From Verrucomicrobiota bacterium (GTDB taxonomy: Bacteria > Verrucomicrobiota > Kiritimatiellia > SS1-B-03-39 > UBA6053): a stretch of 45,290 nt of DNA. Shown one piece after another: positions 31,379-40,581 of this stretch (position 1 is its first letter; each line of letters begins with the position of its first letter). The stretch is from positions 1-45,290 of the forward strand of contig JAFIGD010000041.1 of the NCBI GenBank assembly GCA_020831625.1. Direction: 5' to 3'. Position numbers and translations under genes: made by a program. A model generated the notes under the pieces. That model did no database searches, was not told the DNA's origin, and saw nothing but the letters and a program-made list of their open reading frames with translations.

Positions 31379-32772
31379 AGCATATTCTGAGGGCCTGTGC
31401 CGGTCTCGGCCTCATCGCCGTGACCGCAGGATGCCGCACGGCATTGGACCCCGCGCGCCCGGAACGTTTTGAGGACCGCTCCTGGGCGGATGTGGCCGAA
31501 GAAAATGATCTGCCGGAATTCCGGGAGTCGGATGCTCCGTGGTGGGAGGGGATTGAGGATGAGGTGTTGCAGGGGCTGATTCTGGAGGCGCTGGAGGAGA
31601 ACCGCGAATTGCGGGTGGCGCAGGCGCGTATCCGCCGCGCCCGGGCCCTGCGGGAGGAATCCCGGGCGGGCCGACGTCCGGAGCTGTCGGCGGTTTCGGG
31701 GGTTACCCGGTCGCGGACCGCAACCGGCGTGGACGGCGGCGGAGCCCGGACCGAATGGGACGCGGGTCTGGCGGCGGACTGGGAACTGGATGTTTTCGGC
31801 CGCATCGGCCGGACCGTGGAGGCCGCGGACGCCCGGCGGCGCATTGAAGCCGAGCGTCTCCGTGACGCGCGCCTGCGGGTGGCGTCGGAAGTGGCGCTGG
31901 CGTATTACCAAATCATGGGGGTGAAACATCAGCAGCGGATCACGGATCAAAACCGGGAGCTGCTGGTTCGGACGCTGGAGTTGGCGCAGGGCTTGTTTGA
32001 CGCCGGGGAAACCAGCGAATTCGATGTGGTCCGCGCCCGGGGTCAGTTGCAACTGATTGAAGCGCGTCTGCCGGAGCTGGATGTCCGGTTTCATGAGACT
32101 GTTTATCGGCTTTCCACCTTCCTGGGGCGCGAATCCCGGGAATTGCTGTCGGACTTCCAGGCACTGGAAACGGCGGCGGAGATGCCGGATCCGGGATTGC
32201 CGGAACTGCCGTCGCACCTGTTGCGCCGCCGTCCGGATGTCCGGGCCGCCGAGGAGGCGGTGAATGCGGCGGCGGCGGCGGCTGGCGCGGCGCGGGCGGA
32301 CCGCTTTCCGCGGTTTTCGCTGCTGGGGGAGGCGGGCCGCCGGGCGGAATCGGCTTCGGATTTGGGGGATGCGGACAGCGAGCGCTATCGGGCCGGGCTG
32401 GTGATGAACTGGCCGATTTGGGAGGGCGGTGCCCTGCGCGCGGCGGAAGAGGTCCGTGGCGCGGAGCTGGAGGAGGCGGAGGCGCTGTATGAGCAACAGG
32501 TGCTGCTGGCGTTCGCGGATGTCGAAACCGCCTTGATACAATATCTCCGCGAACGCGAAATCGCGGAACGTCTGAGGGAAGCCGAAGGCAGCACCCGCCG
32601 CGCGGTGGAGCTGGCCCGGGATCTGTACAACGCCGGCGAGGAGAATTTCCTGTCGGTGCTCGATGCCGAGCGGGAGCTGATTTCGGTTCAGGACCGGCGG
32701 GTGCTTTCCGAAACCGCGCTGACCCTCAACCGCGTGCGCCTCTACCGCGCCATGGGCGGTCGCTGGGATTGA
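31375..32772 (+). CDS. RND outer-membrane factor lipoprotein (OprM/NodT type)
   Basis: A 465-residue TolC-superfamily protein of the OprM/NodT branch. A lipobox VTAGC near residue 19 (MKHILRACAGLGLI) suggests an N-terminally lipidated outer-membrane channel. The helical repeats include ENRELRVAQARIRRARAL, DVVRARGQLQLIEARLPEL, PSHLLRRRPDVRAAEEAV (a family hallmark) and LSVLDAERELISVQDRR. It completes the tripartite system with the upstream adaptor and pump, joined by an ATGA overlap. The spacing is tight throughout, as in known mex-type operons. Its helices differ from the other TolC protein at 18627-19967, which lacks the PDV motif. Confidence 0.94.
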   Translation: MKHILRACAGLGLIAVTAGCRTALDPARPERFEDRSWADVAEENDLPEFRESDAPWWEGIEDEVLQGLILEALEENRELRVAQARIRRARALREESRAGRRPELSAVSGVTRSRTATGVDGGGARTEWDAGLAADWELDVFGRIGRTVEAADARRRIEAERLRDARLRVASEVALAYYQIMGVKHQQRITDQNRELLVRTLELAQGLFDAGETSEFDVVRARGQLQLIEARLPELDVRFHETVYRLSTFLGRESRELLSDFQALETAAEMPDPGLPELPSHLLRRRPDVRAAEEAVNAAAAAAGAARADRFPRFSLLGEAGRRAESASDLGDADSERYRAGLVMNWPIWEGGALRAAEEVRGAELEEAEALYEQQVLLAFADVETALIQYLREREIAERLREAEGSTRRAVELARDLYNAGEENFLSVLDAERELISVQDRRVLSETALTLNRVRLYRAMGGRWD

Positions 32773-32819
32773 TAAATTTTCCAGTTTATCTTTTCGGGAG
32801 ACTGTGGTTTGATTGAGGA

Positions 32820-35099
32820 ATGAAAGAAGAAGGCATCTTGTACTGTGAGAATCAGGAACGGCTTCTGGCGCTGTATCGTTATGACATTCTGGACACCCCC
32901 AGGGAAGAATTGTTTGACGAGTTCACCCGCATGGCCTCCGCCGTCTGCGGGATGCCGATTGCAGTATTGAATTTTTTGGACCGGGACCGGCAATGGTTCA
33001 AATCGGAGATCGGACTCGGGATCCGTGAGACACCTTTGGATGTTTCCATTTGCCAGTATGCGGTGTTGGAACATGATTTATTTATTATTGAGGACACGCT
33101 CAACGATGAGCGCACCCGGAATAATCCGGTGGTGACCGCGCGCAATGGTCTCCGCTTCTACGCGGGCGCGGTGTTACGGACAGACGAGGGACATGCGATC
33201 GGCACACTTTGCGTTTTGGATCATCACCCCCGGGTTTTGACTCCGGAACAGAAGGAGCTGCTGCTTTATTTGGCCCGTCAGATTATGAACCGGCTGGATC
33301 TGCATCTGGAAAAAAAACGTTTCGCAAACGCGGTGAACAGTTTTACGGAAACGTTTTTCACGCTGAACCATTCGTTGCGTCTGATCCATCTGAACGCTGC
33401 TGCGGTCAAGGCACTTGGCGGTTCGGATGTTGTGAACCTGAAAGGAGCCCTGCTTACGGATCTGACCGGTATTGACGAGGGGCATCTTTTTGTGAGCACG
33501 TGTCGGGAGGTCCTGAACCGGGAAGAGATTCGGTCTGTTGAATGTGAGTTTCCGACCAACGGCCGTTGGATGGAGGCGGTGCTCTATCCCTCCGCGGAAG
33601 GGTTGACCGTTTGCGCCAAGGATATTACCGACACCCGGGCGGCCCGTCAGCGGCTTCATCTGTTGGAGGCCTGCGTGCAGGCGCTGAACGACCTGGTGGT
33701 GATCACCCGGGCGGAGTCTCTGGACGGGCCTGGCCCCGAGATTATTTATGTGAATCCCGCGTTTGAGCAGTTAAGCGGGTATTCCCAGGAGGAGGTGCTG
33801 GGAAAAAGTCCCCGGTTTTTACAGGGGGCTAAAACGGACCGAAAGACGCTCGACCGGATTCACGCGGCGTTATTCAAGGGCGAATCGATTCGGGAGGAAG
33901 TGCTCAATTACGCCAAGGACGGTCAGGAGTACTGGCTTGAAATGGAAATTCAACCGGTCCGAAATGCCGCGGGCGTGATCACAAATTTTATCTCCGTCGA
34001 ACGGGATGTGACCGAGCGGAAGCGCATGCAGCACCGGATGCTCCGGACGCACCGTTTGGAGGGGCTCGGGGCTTTAGCCGGGGGTATGGCCCACGAGTTG
34101 AATAATATGCTCGGTCCAATGTTAATGGCCGCGAATTTTCTGGAGGAGACCGTCACGGATTCCCAGGGGAGGGAACTCCTGGGAATGATTGAAAACGGTG
34201 TGGATAATGCGGCGAAAGTGATTCGGCGCGTATTGGCGTATGCCCGCGGGATCGGTGGGCGGAGGGTTGAGCATTCGCCCGCGGATCTAGTGGCGGATCT
34301 GCCTCTGCTGGTGTCCGAATCCTTTGACCACAGGATTCATTACCAATTGGAGGCTGAACCGGATCTGCCGATGCTGTGGGGGGATGAAGAGCAAATCGAG
34401 TCGGTTCTGGATCAGCTGGCGCATAACGCCTGCGCGGCCATGCCGGAGGGAGGCGACCTGACCCTTTCGATACAGGTGGAGGACGTCCGGGAGCAGGACG
34501 ATGTGTTACACGAGCCGGTGACACCGGGGATGTATATGGTGTTTACCTTCAGCGATACCGGGCCCGGTGTTCCTGAAGCCTTGCGGGACAAAATTTTCGA
34601 GCCGTTTTTCACCACCCGGCCCTTCGGAACCGCCTCCGGGATGGGCCTGCCGTTTGTGCTGGGCATTCTGCGCGGGCATGGCGGTTTTTTACGGATGTCG
34701 GAGAGACCCGCCGGCGGAGTGCTAATGTCCGCCGGATTTCCATTATTCGACAGGATTCAGAAGGACGATGAGCCCCGGCAGACCTTTCCGGCAAATGCCA
34801 AGGTTTTTATTGTCATGTCGGATACCCGTATCCGTCGGATGCTGTTGGCGGTCTTGGAACAGGAAAAGGTTCAGGTCCGGCTTTGTGACACGCCGGATTC
34901 TCTTTTCGGCGACTTTCCCGACGGTCCCGCAGTGGTGATCACCGAGAAAAACGAAAAGCATCCGGGAGGGTCGGAATGCCTCGATACGCTCTCGGTGCGG
35001 CACCCCCGGCTTCTTTGCTTAACCGTGCCTTCCGAAGGACCGGTGGACATGAAATCCCTCCTGCTTGGCATCCGGAATCATATCCGGCCCCCTTCATGA
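32820..35099 (+). CDS. GAF-PAS hybrid histidine kinase with degenerate receiver
   Basis: A 759-residue cytoplasmic sensor kinase. A GAF domain (about 20-165) starts RYDILDTPREELFDE, the same opening as in many GAF-kinases. Two PAS domains follow (about 170-285, weaker, and 285-405, with IIYVNPAFEQLSGYS). The HisKA helix has HELNNMLGPM near His424, and the ATPase domain has the N box NAC, FSDTGPGVP and MGLPF. Residues 658-759 look like a receiver fold, but AVVITEKNEK replaces the phosphoacceptor Asp region, so it is a pseudo-receiver. GAGGA lies directly before the ATG. It is the first gene of a four-gene operon; its TGA overlaps the next ATG. Signal unknown. Confidence 0.88.
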   Translation: MKEEGILYCENQERLLALYRYDILDTPREELFDEFTRMASAVCGMPIAVLNFLDRDRQWFKSEIGLGIRETPLDVSICQYAVLEHDLFIIEDTLNDERTRNNPVVTARNGLRFYAGAVLRTDEGHAIGTLCVLDHHPRVLTPEQKELLLYLARQIMNRLDLHLEKKRFANAVNSFTETFFTLNHSLRLIHLNAAAVKALGGSDVVNLKGALLTDLTGIDEGHLFVSTCREVLNREEIRSVECEFPTNGRWMEAVLYPSAEGLTVCAKDITDTRAARQRLHLLEACVQALNDLVVITRAESLDGPGPEIIYVNPAFEQLSGYSQEEVLGKSPRFLQGAKTDRKTLDRIHAALFKGESIREEVLNYAKDGQEYWLEMEIQPVRNAAGVITNFISVERDVTERKRMQHRMLRTHRLEGLGALAGGMAHELNNMLGPMLMAANFLEETVTDSQGRELLGMIENGVDNAAKVIRRVLAYARGIGGRRVEHSPADLVADLPLLVSESFDHRIHYQLEAEPDLPMLWGDEEQIESVLDQLAHNACAAMPEGGDLTLSIQVEDVREQDDVLHEPVTPGMYMVFTFSDTGPGVPEALRDKIFEPFFTTRPFGTASGMGLPFVLGILRGHGGFLRMSERPAGGVLMSAGFPLFDRIQKDDEPRQTFPANAKVFIVMSDTRIRRMLLAVLEQEKVQVRLCDTPDSLFGDFPDGPAVVITEKNEKHPGGSECLDTLSVRHPRLLCLTVPSEGPVDMKSLLLGIRNHIRPPS

Positions 35100-36868
35100 A
35101 ACATAAACTCCGTCCGTCCGCACAGAGGAGCGCGGCGCTTTGCGCGGCCGCGGGGTTTTGCCTTGGCGCGGTGGCTTTTTGCGGATGGATGTTTGATGTG
35201 CCCGCGTTAAAATCGGTTTTTCCGGGCATGGTCACCATGAAGGCCAACACGTCCATCGGGATCATGGTTTGCGGCTGGGGTTTTTGGCGGCTTCGCTTCG
35301 GGGATCAGCGGAAAAATGTTTCAGGCATTGCGCTGGTGTGCGGAGTATTCACGTTGCTTCTGGGGGTTCTGACGTTGCTTCAATACGCCTGGGACGCGGA
35401 TTTCGGAATTGATCAGCTCGTCTTCCGCGAAGCGGGGGATGTGGTTCTCACCCAAACGCCCGGACGCATGGCGCTGAACACCGCCTTGGCGTTTTGTGCC
35501 GCCGGTGCCGGATTGGCCGCCTTTTTTCAACCGTTCAAACGGCCGTTGGCCACGGTGTGGGTGGTGGTGCCTTCGGCCACACTGCTGCTTTCCGCCGCGA
35601 TGCTTGCACTGACCGGTTATTTGCTGCGCAGCACTCCAGGGTACCAATGGGGGGACGCCACGGCGATGGCGGTTCACACCGCGGTCGCTTTCCTGTTGCT
35701 GGGGGTTTCCATGATTGCCCGGCTTCAGGAGCGGAAACTGCTGGAATGGTCTCTGCGGTATCGGATCTGGATCCCGATGCTTTCGGCCACGATGCTGCTC
35801 CTGGCGGTGAATGTTCAGGGGTGGAATGCGGTCTCGCAGATGTGGGATTCGTTTCAGGCGCTTGAAGATGTGAACGAAAACCGCCGGGAAATTCAATACC
35901 GAATTCATGCGCTGTCATTGGTTTCTCCCCCCGACCTCTATTCCGTTGCCACTGAAAGGAGCCGACTGGATACATTGTATCAACAGTCGGCCATGGAGGC
36001 GGAGGTGCTGTCGAGGCAATCCCGTGAGACCGCCCGGTACACGTTTTTCATGCTCCCGGCCGGGGGTACGGCGGGCTTGGTGATCCTTACAGGCGTCCTG
36101 ATCCTGCTGAACCGGGAAAATGTTTACCGCAGCCGTGCAGAAGCGAGGCTTTCCGAAGCTGTGGCTGAACTAAAACGCAGTAACCAGGAACTGGAGCAGT
36201 TCGCCTATGTGGCCTCTCACGATTTGCAGGAGCCCCTGCGGATGATTTCCAGCTATCTGCAACTCATTGAAGCGCGTTATGCGGACAAACTGGATCAAGA
36301 CGGACACGAATTCATCGGATACGCGGTCGACGGCGCTGTGCGGATGCGGAATTTGATCAACGACCTGCTCACGCTTTCCCGCATTCGCGCCAGGGAAAAG
36401 CCGTTTGAAGCCGTGGAGATGAACAAGGTGATGGAAGAGGTTCTGCAGGATCTGCGCCTGAAGGTCGAGGCGCTGGACGCGGAGATTCAGGTGGAAGCCC
36501 TTCCGGTTGTTCAGGGGGATCCGGTGCAGTTAAGCCTGCTGATGCGCAATCTGCTGTCGAACGCGCTGAAATTCCACGGAAAAGATCCGGTCCGGATCCG
36601 GGTGGGCGTCCGGCGGCGGGGCGGGGTGTGGGAGTTTTTGGTTCAAGACAACGGCGTGGGGATCGCCAGGGAGCATTTTGAGCGGATTTTTGTGATTTTT
36701 CAACGCCTGCATGCGCGGGACGCGTTTCCGGGAACCGGAATCGGGCTGGCGATCTGCCGCCGGGTCGTGGAACGGCACGGCGGCAGCATCCGGGTGGAGT
36801 CGGTCCCCGAACATGGCAGCACATTTTACTTCACACTTCCCTCAAAACCCGGCACAATGTCCCAATGA
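35096..36868 (+). CDS. Membrane-bound sensor histidine kinase
   Basis: A 590-residue kinase. The N-terminal region (about 1-235) has five or six hydrophobic helices, perhaps a MASE-type membrane sensor. A periplasmic segment (about 240-315) precedes one more helix near 320-340. The cytoplasmic part starts with a coiled coil and ELEQFAYVASHDLQEPLRMI, with phosphoacceptor His near 375, typical of phytochrome-like kinases. The ATPase domain shows NLLSNALKFH, VQDNGVGIA and GTGIGLAICRRVVERHGG. It lies on the Ala-rich end of the previous gene through an ATGA overlap and shares another with the response regulator. I chose the ATG at 35096; an in-frame start at 34976 would add 40 residues overlapping the previous gene. 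Confidence 0.88.
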   Translation: MKHKLRPSAQRSAALCAAAGFCLGAVAFCGWMFDVPALKSVFPGMVTMKANTSIGIMVCGWGFWRLRFGDQRKNVSGIALVCGVFTLLLGVLTLLQYAWDADFGIDQLVFREAGDVVLTQTPGRMALNTALAFCAAGAGLAAFFQPFKRPLATVWVVVPSATLLLSAAMLALTGYLLRSTPGYQWGDATAMAVHTAVAFLLLGVSMIARLQERKLLEWSLRYRIWIPMLSATMLLLAVNVQGWNAVSQMWDSFQALEDVNENRREIQYRIHALSLVSPPDLYSVATERSRLDTLYQQSAMEAEVLSRQSRETARYTFFMLPAGGTAGLVILTGVLILLNRENVYRSRAEARLSEAVAELKRSNQELEQFAYVASHDLQEPLRMISSYLQLIEARYADKLDQDGHEFIGYAVDGAVRMRNLINDLLTLSRIRAREKPFEAVEMNKVMEEVLQDLRLKVEALDAEIQVEALPVVQGDPVQLSLLMRNLLSNALKFHGKDPVRIRVGVRRRGGVWEFLVQDNGVGIAREHFERIFVIFQRLHARDAFPGTGIGLAICRRVVERHGGSIRVESVPEHGSTFYFTLPSKPGTMSQ

Positions 36869-37314
36869 GTATAGAAGAGGAGTTGTTGGATGTGTTGTTG
36901 GTCGAGGACAACCCCGGGGATGTCCGCCTCGCCCGCGAGGCGCTGAAGGAGGGAAAGCTGCATGTTCGCCTGCATGTGGTGAGCGACGGAGAGGCCGCCT
37001 GCGATTATCTTTTTCAACGGGGCCGCTATGAGGATGCCCGCCGCCCCGACCTGATTCTGTTGGACCTGAACCTTCCCCTGAAAAACGGACAGGAGGTTTT
37101 GAAAGAAATTAAAGCGGACGACTCTCTGAAAATTATTCCGGTGGTGGTGCTGACCACCTCGGAAGCTGAGGAGGATGTGATGCAAAGTTACAGTCTCCAC
37201 GCCAACTGCTTTGTCAGCAAGCCCCTGGGACTTGGTGAATTTCAGAAAGTGGTTAAATCCATTGAGCAGTTCTGGTTCACGATTGTGAAGCTTCCGGAGG
37301 GGACGGCGGAATGA
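36865..37314 (+). CDS. Stand-alone response regulator (Rcp1-like receiver)
   Basis: A 149-residue receiver domain with no output domain. The acidic pocket is [14 protein letters not shown], the phosphoacceptor is Asp67 in LILLDLNLPLKNG, and the conserved Thr and Lys lie in VVLTTSEA and VSKPLG. The NPGDV form and the length are typical of Rcp1-like regulators that pair with phytochrome-type kinases such as the gene just upstream. It is joined to both neighbours by ATGA overlaps. It probably carries phosphate between kinases or to an unlinked target. Confidence 0.92.
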   Translation: MSIEEELLDVLLVEDNPGDVRLAREALKEGKLHVRLHVVSDGEAACDYLFQRGRYEDARRPDLILLDLNLPLKNGQEVLKEIKADDSLKIIPVVVLTTSEAEEDVMQSYSLHANCFVSKPLGLGEFQKVVKSIEQFWFTIVKLPEGTAE

Positions 37315-39242
37315 ATGCCGTTCCGATCCGGATACTTCTGGTGGAGGATAATCCCGGCGATGTGCGGCTGGTGCGGGAATATCTGAAGGACTCCGCCCTG
37401 TTTCTCCCGGAAACCCACGAGGCGGAATGTTTGGAACGGGCTGTTGATTTGCTGAAACGGGTGCGGGTTGATCTGATCCTCGCCGATTTAAGTCTCCCCG
37501 ACTCAGTCGGACTGGACACATTTCTCCGCATTCAACAGTGTTCGCCGGATATTCCGATCATTCTGTTGAGCGGTTCAAGAGACGATGAGAAGGCGGTCAA
37601 CGCCTTGTCGCGGGGCGCGCAGGATTATTTGCTGAAAGCCGAGCTGTCTCCCCTGCAATTACAACGGTCGATTCTTTACGCTGTGGAGCGTGTGCGCCTG
37701 ACGCGGGCTTTGAGGGAATCCGAACAAAATCAGAGCAAACTAATTGAGCGTCTGAGGGAACAGGCTGAACTATTGAACAAAGCGCAGGACGCGATTCTGG
37801 TGCGGGATTTGGAAAACCGCATCCTGTTTTGGAATAAAAGCGCCGAGAAGCTTTACGGGTGGACCGAATCCGAAGCGGCGGGGCGGGACTGTGTGGACCT
37901 GTTGTATCGGAATCCCGATATTTTCGCGGCCGCCACCGCTGAAACCATGGAAAAAGGGGAGTGGGTCGGCGAACTCAATCAAATCACCAAGAGCGGCGAC
38001 ACGATTATCGTTGAGGGACACTGGACGCTGGTGCGGGACGAAAAAGGCAATCCGAAATCTGTTTTGGCGATCAATACCGATATCACCAAACGCAAAGCGC
38101 TGGAACAGCAGTTTCTCCGCGCCCAGCGCATGGAAAGCATCGGCACGCTTGCCGGCGGAATCGCGCATGACCTGAATAATGTCTTCTCGCCTATCGTGAT
38201 GGCGAACGACCTGTTGAAGTTTTATATTCAGGATCCGGAAGGGCTGGAGATTCTCGACACCATCAACCGAAGCGCCAAACGCGGCGCGGAGATGGTCAGT
38301 CAGGTCTTGTCTTTCGCCAAAGGCATGGACGGACGGCGGGTCAACCTCCAGGTGAAACATTTGGTGAGAGACATTGAGCAGATTGTCCGGGACACCTTTC
38401 CCAAGAACATACAGCTGGTGCCCCGTCTGAGTGAACATCTCTGGACCGTGGAGGGAGATCCCACCCAGCTGCATCAGGTGCTGGTGAATCTTTGCGTCAA
38501 CGCCCGCGACGCCATGGAGGACGGCGGCGAGATCAGGATCATCGCCGAAAACGTCCGCCTCGACGAACAGTATGCGGCCATGAATATCGAGGCCAGGGTG
38601 GGACCTCATGTGCGGATCGAAGTGGAGGACAACGGTGGTGGCATCCCGAAAGAAATTCTGAATAAAATTTTTGATCCCTTTTTCACCACCAAAGAAACCG
38701 GCAAAGGCACCGGGCTGGGGCTGTCCACCAGTCTGGCGATCGTGAAAAGTCACGGCGGGTTTATCCGTGCATACAGTGACAAGGGGATGGGGTCGAAGTT
38801 CAGAATTTACCTTCCGGCCAAAACCGAGTCGGACGGGATGCCTCTGCCGGTGGAGGAGCCGGACCTTCCCCGGGGACACGGCGAGACGGTTCTGGTGGTG
38901 GATGATGAGGCCGCCATCCGCCAAATCACCCGCCATACGCTCGAAGCCTTCGGCTACCGGGTGCTGGATGCGGCCGACGGCGCGGAGGCGGTATCGATCT
39001 ACGCGGAAAAACCCGACGGAATTGATGTGGTGCTCACCGATATGATGATGCCGGTCATGGACGGACCCGCCACCATCAAGGTGCTGCGCCGCTTCAATCC
39101 GGACGTGCGCATCATCGGTGCCAGCGGCATCACCGGCAACGGAAAAATCGCCAAAGCCGCCGATGCCGGCGTCTCTCATTTCCTGCCCAAGCCCTACACC
39201 GCTGAAACCCTGCTCAAAGCGATCCGGAAAATTCTGACGTGA
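37311..39242 (+). CDS. REC-PAS-HisKA-HATPase-REC hybrid histidine kinase
   Basis: A 643-residue cytoplasmic phosphorelay kinase. An N-terminal receiver ([18 protein letters not shown]; Asp59 in [11 protein letters not shown]) is followed by a PAS domain (about 150-265, with [18 protein letters not shown]). HisKA has [10 protein letters not shown] (His near 285), and the ATPase domain shows [19 protein letters not shown] and [22 protein letters not shown]-terminal receiver has [14 protein letters not shown] (Asp near 577) and FLPKPY. All phosphotransfer residues are present. It is the last gene of the operon and ends 33 bases before the convergent DUF4143 gene. No terminator is obvious in that gap. 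Confidence 0.92.
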   Translation: MNAVPIRILLVEDNPGDVRLVREYLKDSALFLPETHEAECLERAVDLLKRVRVDLILADLSLPDSVGLDTFLRIQQCSPDIPIILLSGSRDDEKAVNALSRGAQDYLLKAELSPLQLQRSILYAVERVRLTRALRESEQNQSKLIERLREQAELLNKAQDAILVRDLENRILFWNKSAEKLYGWTESEAAGRDCVDLLYRNPDIFAAATAETMEKGEWVGELNQITKSGDTIIVEGHWTLVRDEKGNPKSVLAINTDITKRKALEQQFLRAQRMESIGTLAGGIAHDLNNVFSPIVMANDLLKFYIQDPEGLEILDTINRSAKRGAEMVSQVLSFAKGMDGRRVNLQVKHLVRDIEQIVRDTFPKNIQLVPRLSEHLWTVEGDPTQLHQVLVNLCVNARDAMEDGGEIRIIAENVRLDEQYAAMNIEARVGPHVRIEVEDNGGGIPKEILNKIFDPFFTTKETGKGTGLGLSTSLAIVKSHGGFIRAYSDKGMGSKFRIYLPAKTESDGMPLPVEEPDLPRGHGETVLVVDDEAAIRQITRHTLEAFGYRVLDAADGAEAVSIYAEKPDGIDVVLTDMMMPVMDGPATIKVLRRFNPDVRIIGASGITGNGKIAKAADAGVSHFLPKPYTAETLLKAIRKILT

Positions 39243-39275
39243 GGATCGCGTTCGCCCCAATGTGAGATATGCGGT

Positions 39276-40469
39276 CTACAGCCACTGAGAAAGAAGCGTC
39301 CGGGCGGGTACGATATGCGGTGTAGCATGTGCATAAGGGTTCGCGTCAACGTATGGAAGAGTCTCCACCACTTGAAAAGCATGGGAGGCTTTCGTCTGGT
39401 CCTGAAAATATTGAAGCGCAGGGCTGAGGCGGGTATTGCTGTGTTTCGCCTCTGCCAAAAACCAGGGTTCGCTGTCCCGAACCACCAGGAAATCCACCTC
39501 CCGCTGTTGTTTGTCGCGGAGATAACGCAGCTCAAATTCACCGAGGCCCAGATCTGTCCATCCCTGTACCGCTTTGAGGAGGTGGCAGGCCACAAAGGTT
39601 TCAAACCGTTTTCCGGGATCGGAAATGGATGACCAGTCCCGAACATACCATTTCGGTTCTTTACGCAGAGCACTGCTTACATTGCGGTGCCAGGGGCGCA
39701 CGATAAACCCGTGGTGAAAATCACAAAGTGTATGCACCCATGACTTCAGCGTGTGCGGTGAGACCCCGGCATCTCTGGCGAGATTTGCATAAACAAGCGG
39801 CTCGCCCGACCGTTCCGCGAGCAAATCGGCGGTCATTTCCAATTGAGGCAGATCCTCTATACGGGTGAGATCCCGAATATCCTCCCGAATCAGTTGTTGC
39901 CGCCGGAGTTTGCGCCATCTGATTTGAAACGTTGGATCCTTCATTGAAAAGGGTTCAGGAAATCCACCCTGGCTCATCAGGGTATTCCACTCGATATCCT
40001 GAAGAGGTGCGGGCTCCCGGAGAATATCAGATCCGGGCGGGAGGGTATGAAGCAATTCCGCGACGGATAACGGATGCATATGGTATAAAAAATAGCGCCC
40101 CATCAAACTGTCGCCCCCTTTGCGATAGACATCCAAACGCGAAGACCCGGTCACGATGATCCGGCAGTCTGATTCATAAAGATCGAAAAACCCCTTTAAA
40201 AAGGTCTTCCACCGAGGATTCTTGTGAAGTTCATCCAAAACCACCACCGGTAGCTTTTCCTGTAACCGGCGCAGGTTCAAGGTCTCTCCCACCGAAGCGG
40301 GACCGTTTAAAATGAGGCGCCGGTGTTCTTCAACATCCCAGGACAGATAGTGATCCGCCAATGCGCGGCAGGCCGTGGTTTTCCCCACCTGACGTGGACC
40401 GCTGACGAAGGCCATTTGCCTGTAATGGTCCATGTGACGGGATAAAATTGTTTCATAAATCCGCTTCAT
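39276..40469 (-). CDS. AAA ATPase with DUF4143 domain
   Basis: A 397-residue protein of the widespread AAA_14/DUF4143 family. The N-terminal P-loop ATPase has Walker A SGPRQVGKTT (Lys30), Walker B VVVLDELHK near 95-103 and sensor IIVTGSSRLD. A winged-helix-like middle part follows, then the DUF4143 region (about 195-340), ending in a nuclease-like core with RDKQQREVDFLVVRD and EAKHS. The role is unknown; members are often linked to mobile DNA or defence, but this is not shown. The ATG at 40467-40469 lies only six bases after a -10-like CATTAT, so the mRNA may be leaderless. A perfect 13-bp inverted repeat overlaps its promoter, suggesting autoregulation. Confidence 0.88.
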   Translation of the reverse strand: MKRIYETILSRHMDHYRQMAFVSGPRQVGKTTACRALADHYLSWDVEEHRRLILNGPASVGETLNLRRLQEKLPVVVLDELHKNPRWKTFLKGFFDLYESDCRIIVTGSSRLDVYRKGGDSLMGRYFLYHMHPLSVAELLHTLPPGSDILREPAPLQDIEWNTLMSQGGFPEPFSMKDPTFQIRWRKLRRQQLIREDIRDLTRIEDLPQLEMTADLLAERSGEPLVYANLARDAGVSPHTLKSWVHTLCDFHHGFIVRPWHRNVSSALRKEPKWYVRDWSSISDPGKRFETFVACHLLKAVQGWTDLGLGEFELRYLRDKQQREVDFLVVRDSEPWFLAEAKHSNTRLSPALQYFQDQTKASHAFQVVETLPYVDANPYAHATPHIVPARTLLSQWL

Positions 40470-40470
40470 T

Positions 40471-40540
40471 TAACCATAATGCACATGCCTGCATTTTGGT
40501 CAATACCAAAATGCAGGTGTATTCCTTTTGGTTATACACC
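40471..40540. promoter_or_regulatory. Palindromic operator over the DUF4143 promoter
   Basis: A perfect inverted repeat at 40488-40517 has 13-bp arms CCTGCATTTTGGT and ACCAAAATGCAGG around CAAT. On the minus strand a -35-like TTGACC (40498-40503) sits at its centre, with CATTAT (40476-40481) 16 bp away. A second, partial copy of the core, TTTTGGTTATACACCAGAA, follows near 40526-40544. Outer 6-bp arms TAACCA/TGGTTA (40471-40476, 40529-40534) also pair. Such overlap is what a repressor site would look like. It could also influence the divergent glycosyltransferase gene. Confidence 0.55.
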
Positions 40541-40581
40541 AGAATCTTGCTTTTTCCTTTCGATTCCATAGACAAGCGCGC

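Noticed and set aside
28148-32541. Long minus-strand frames opposite the RND pump and outer-membrane factor
   Set aside because: The plus-strand proteins are complete and typical; these frames are low-complexity antisense translations.
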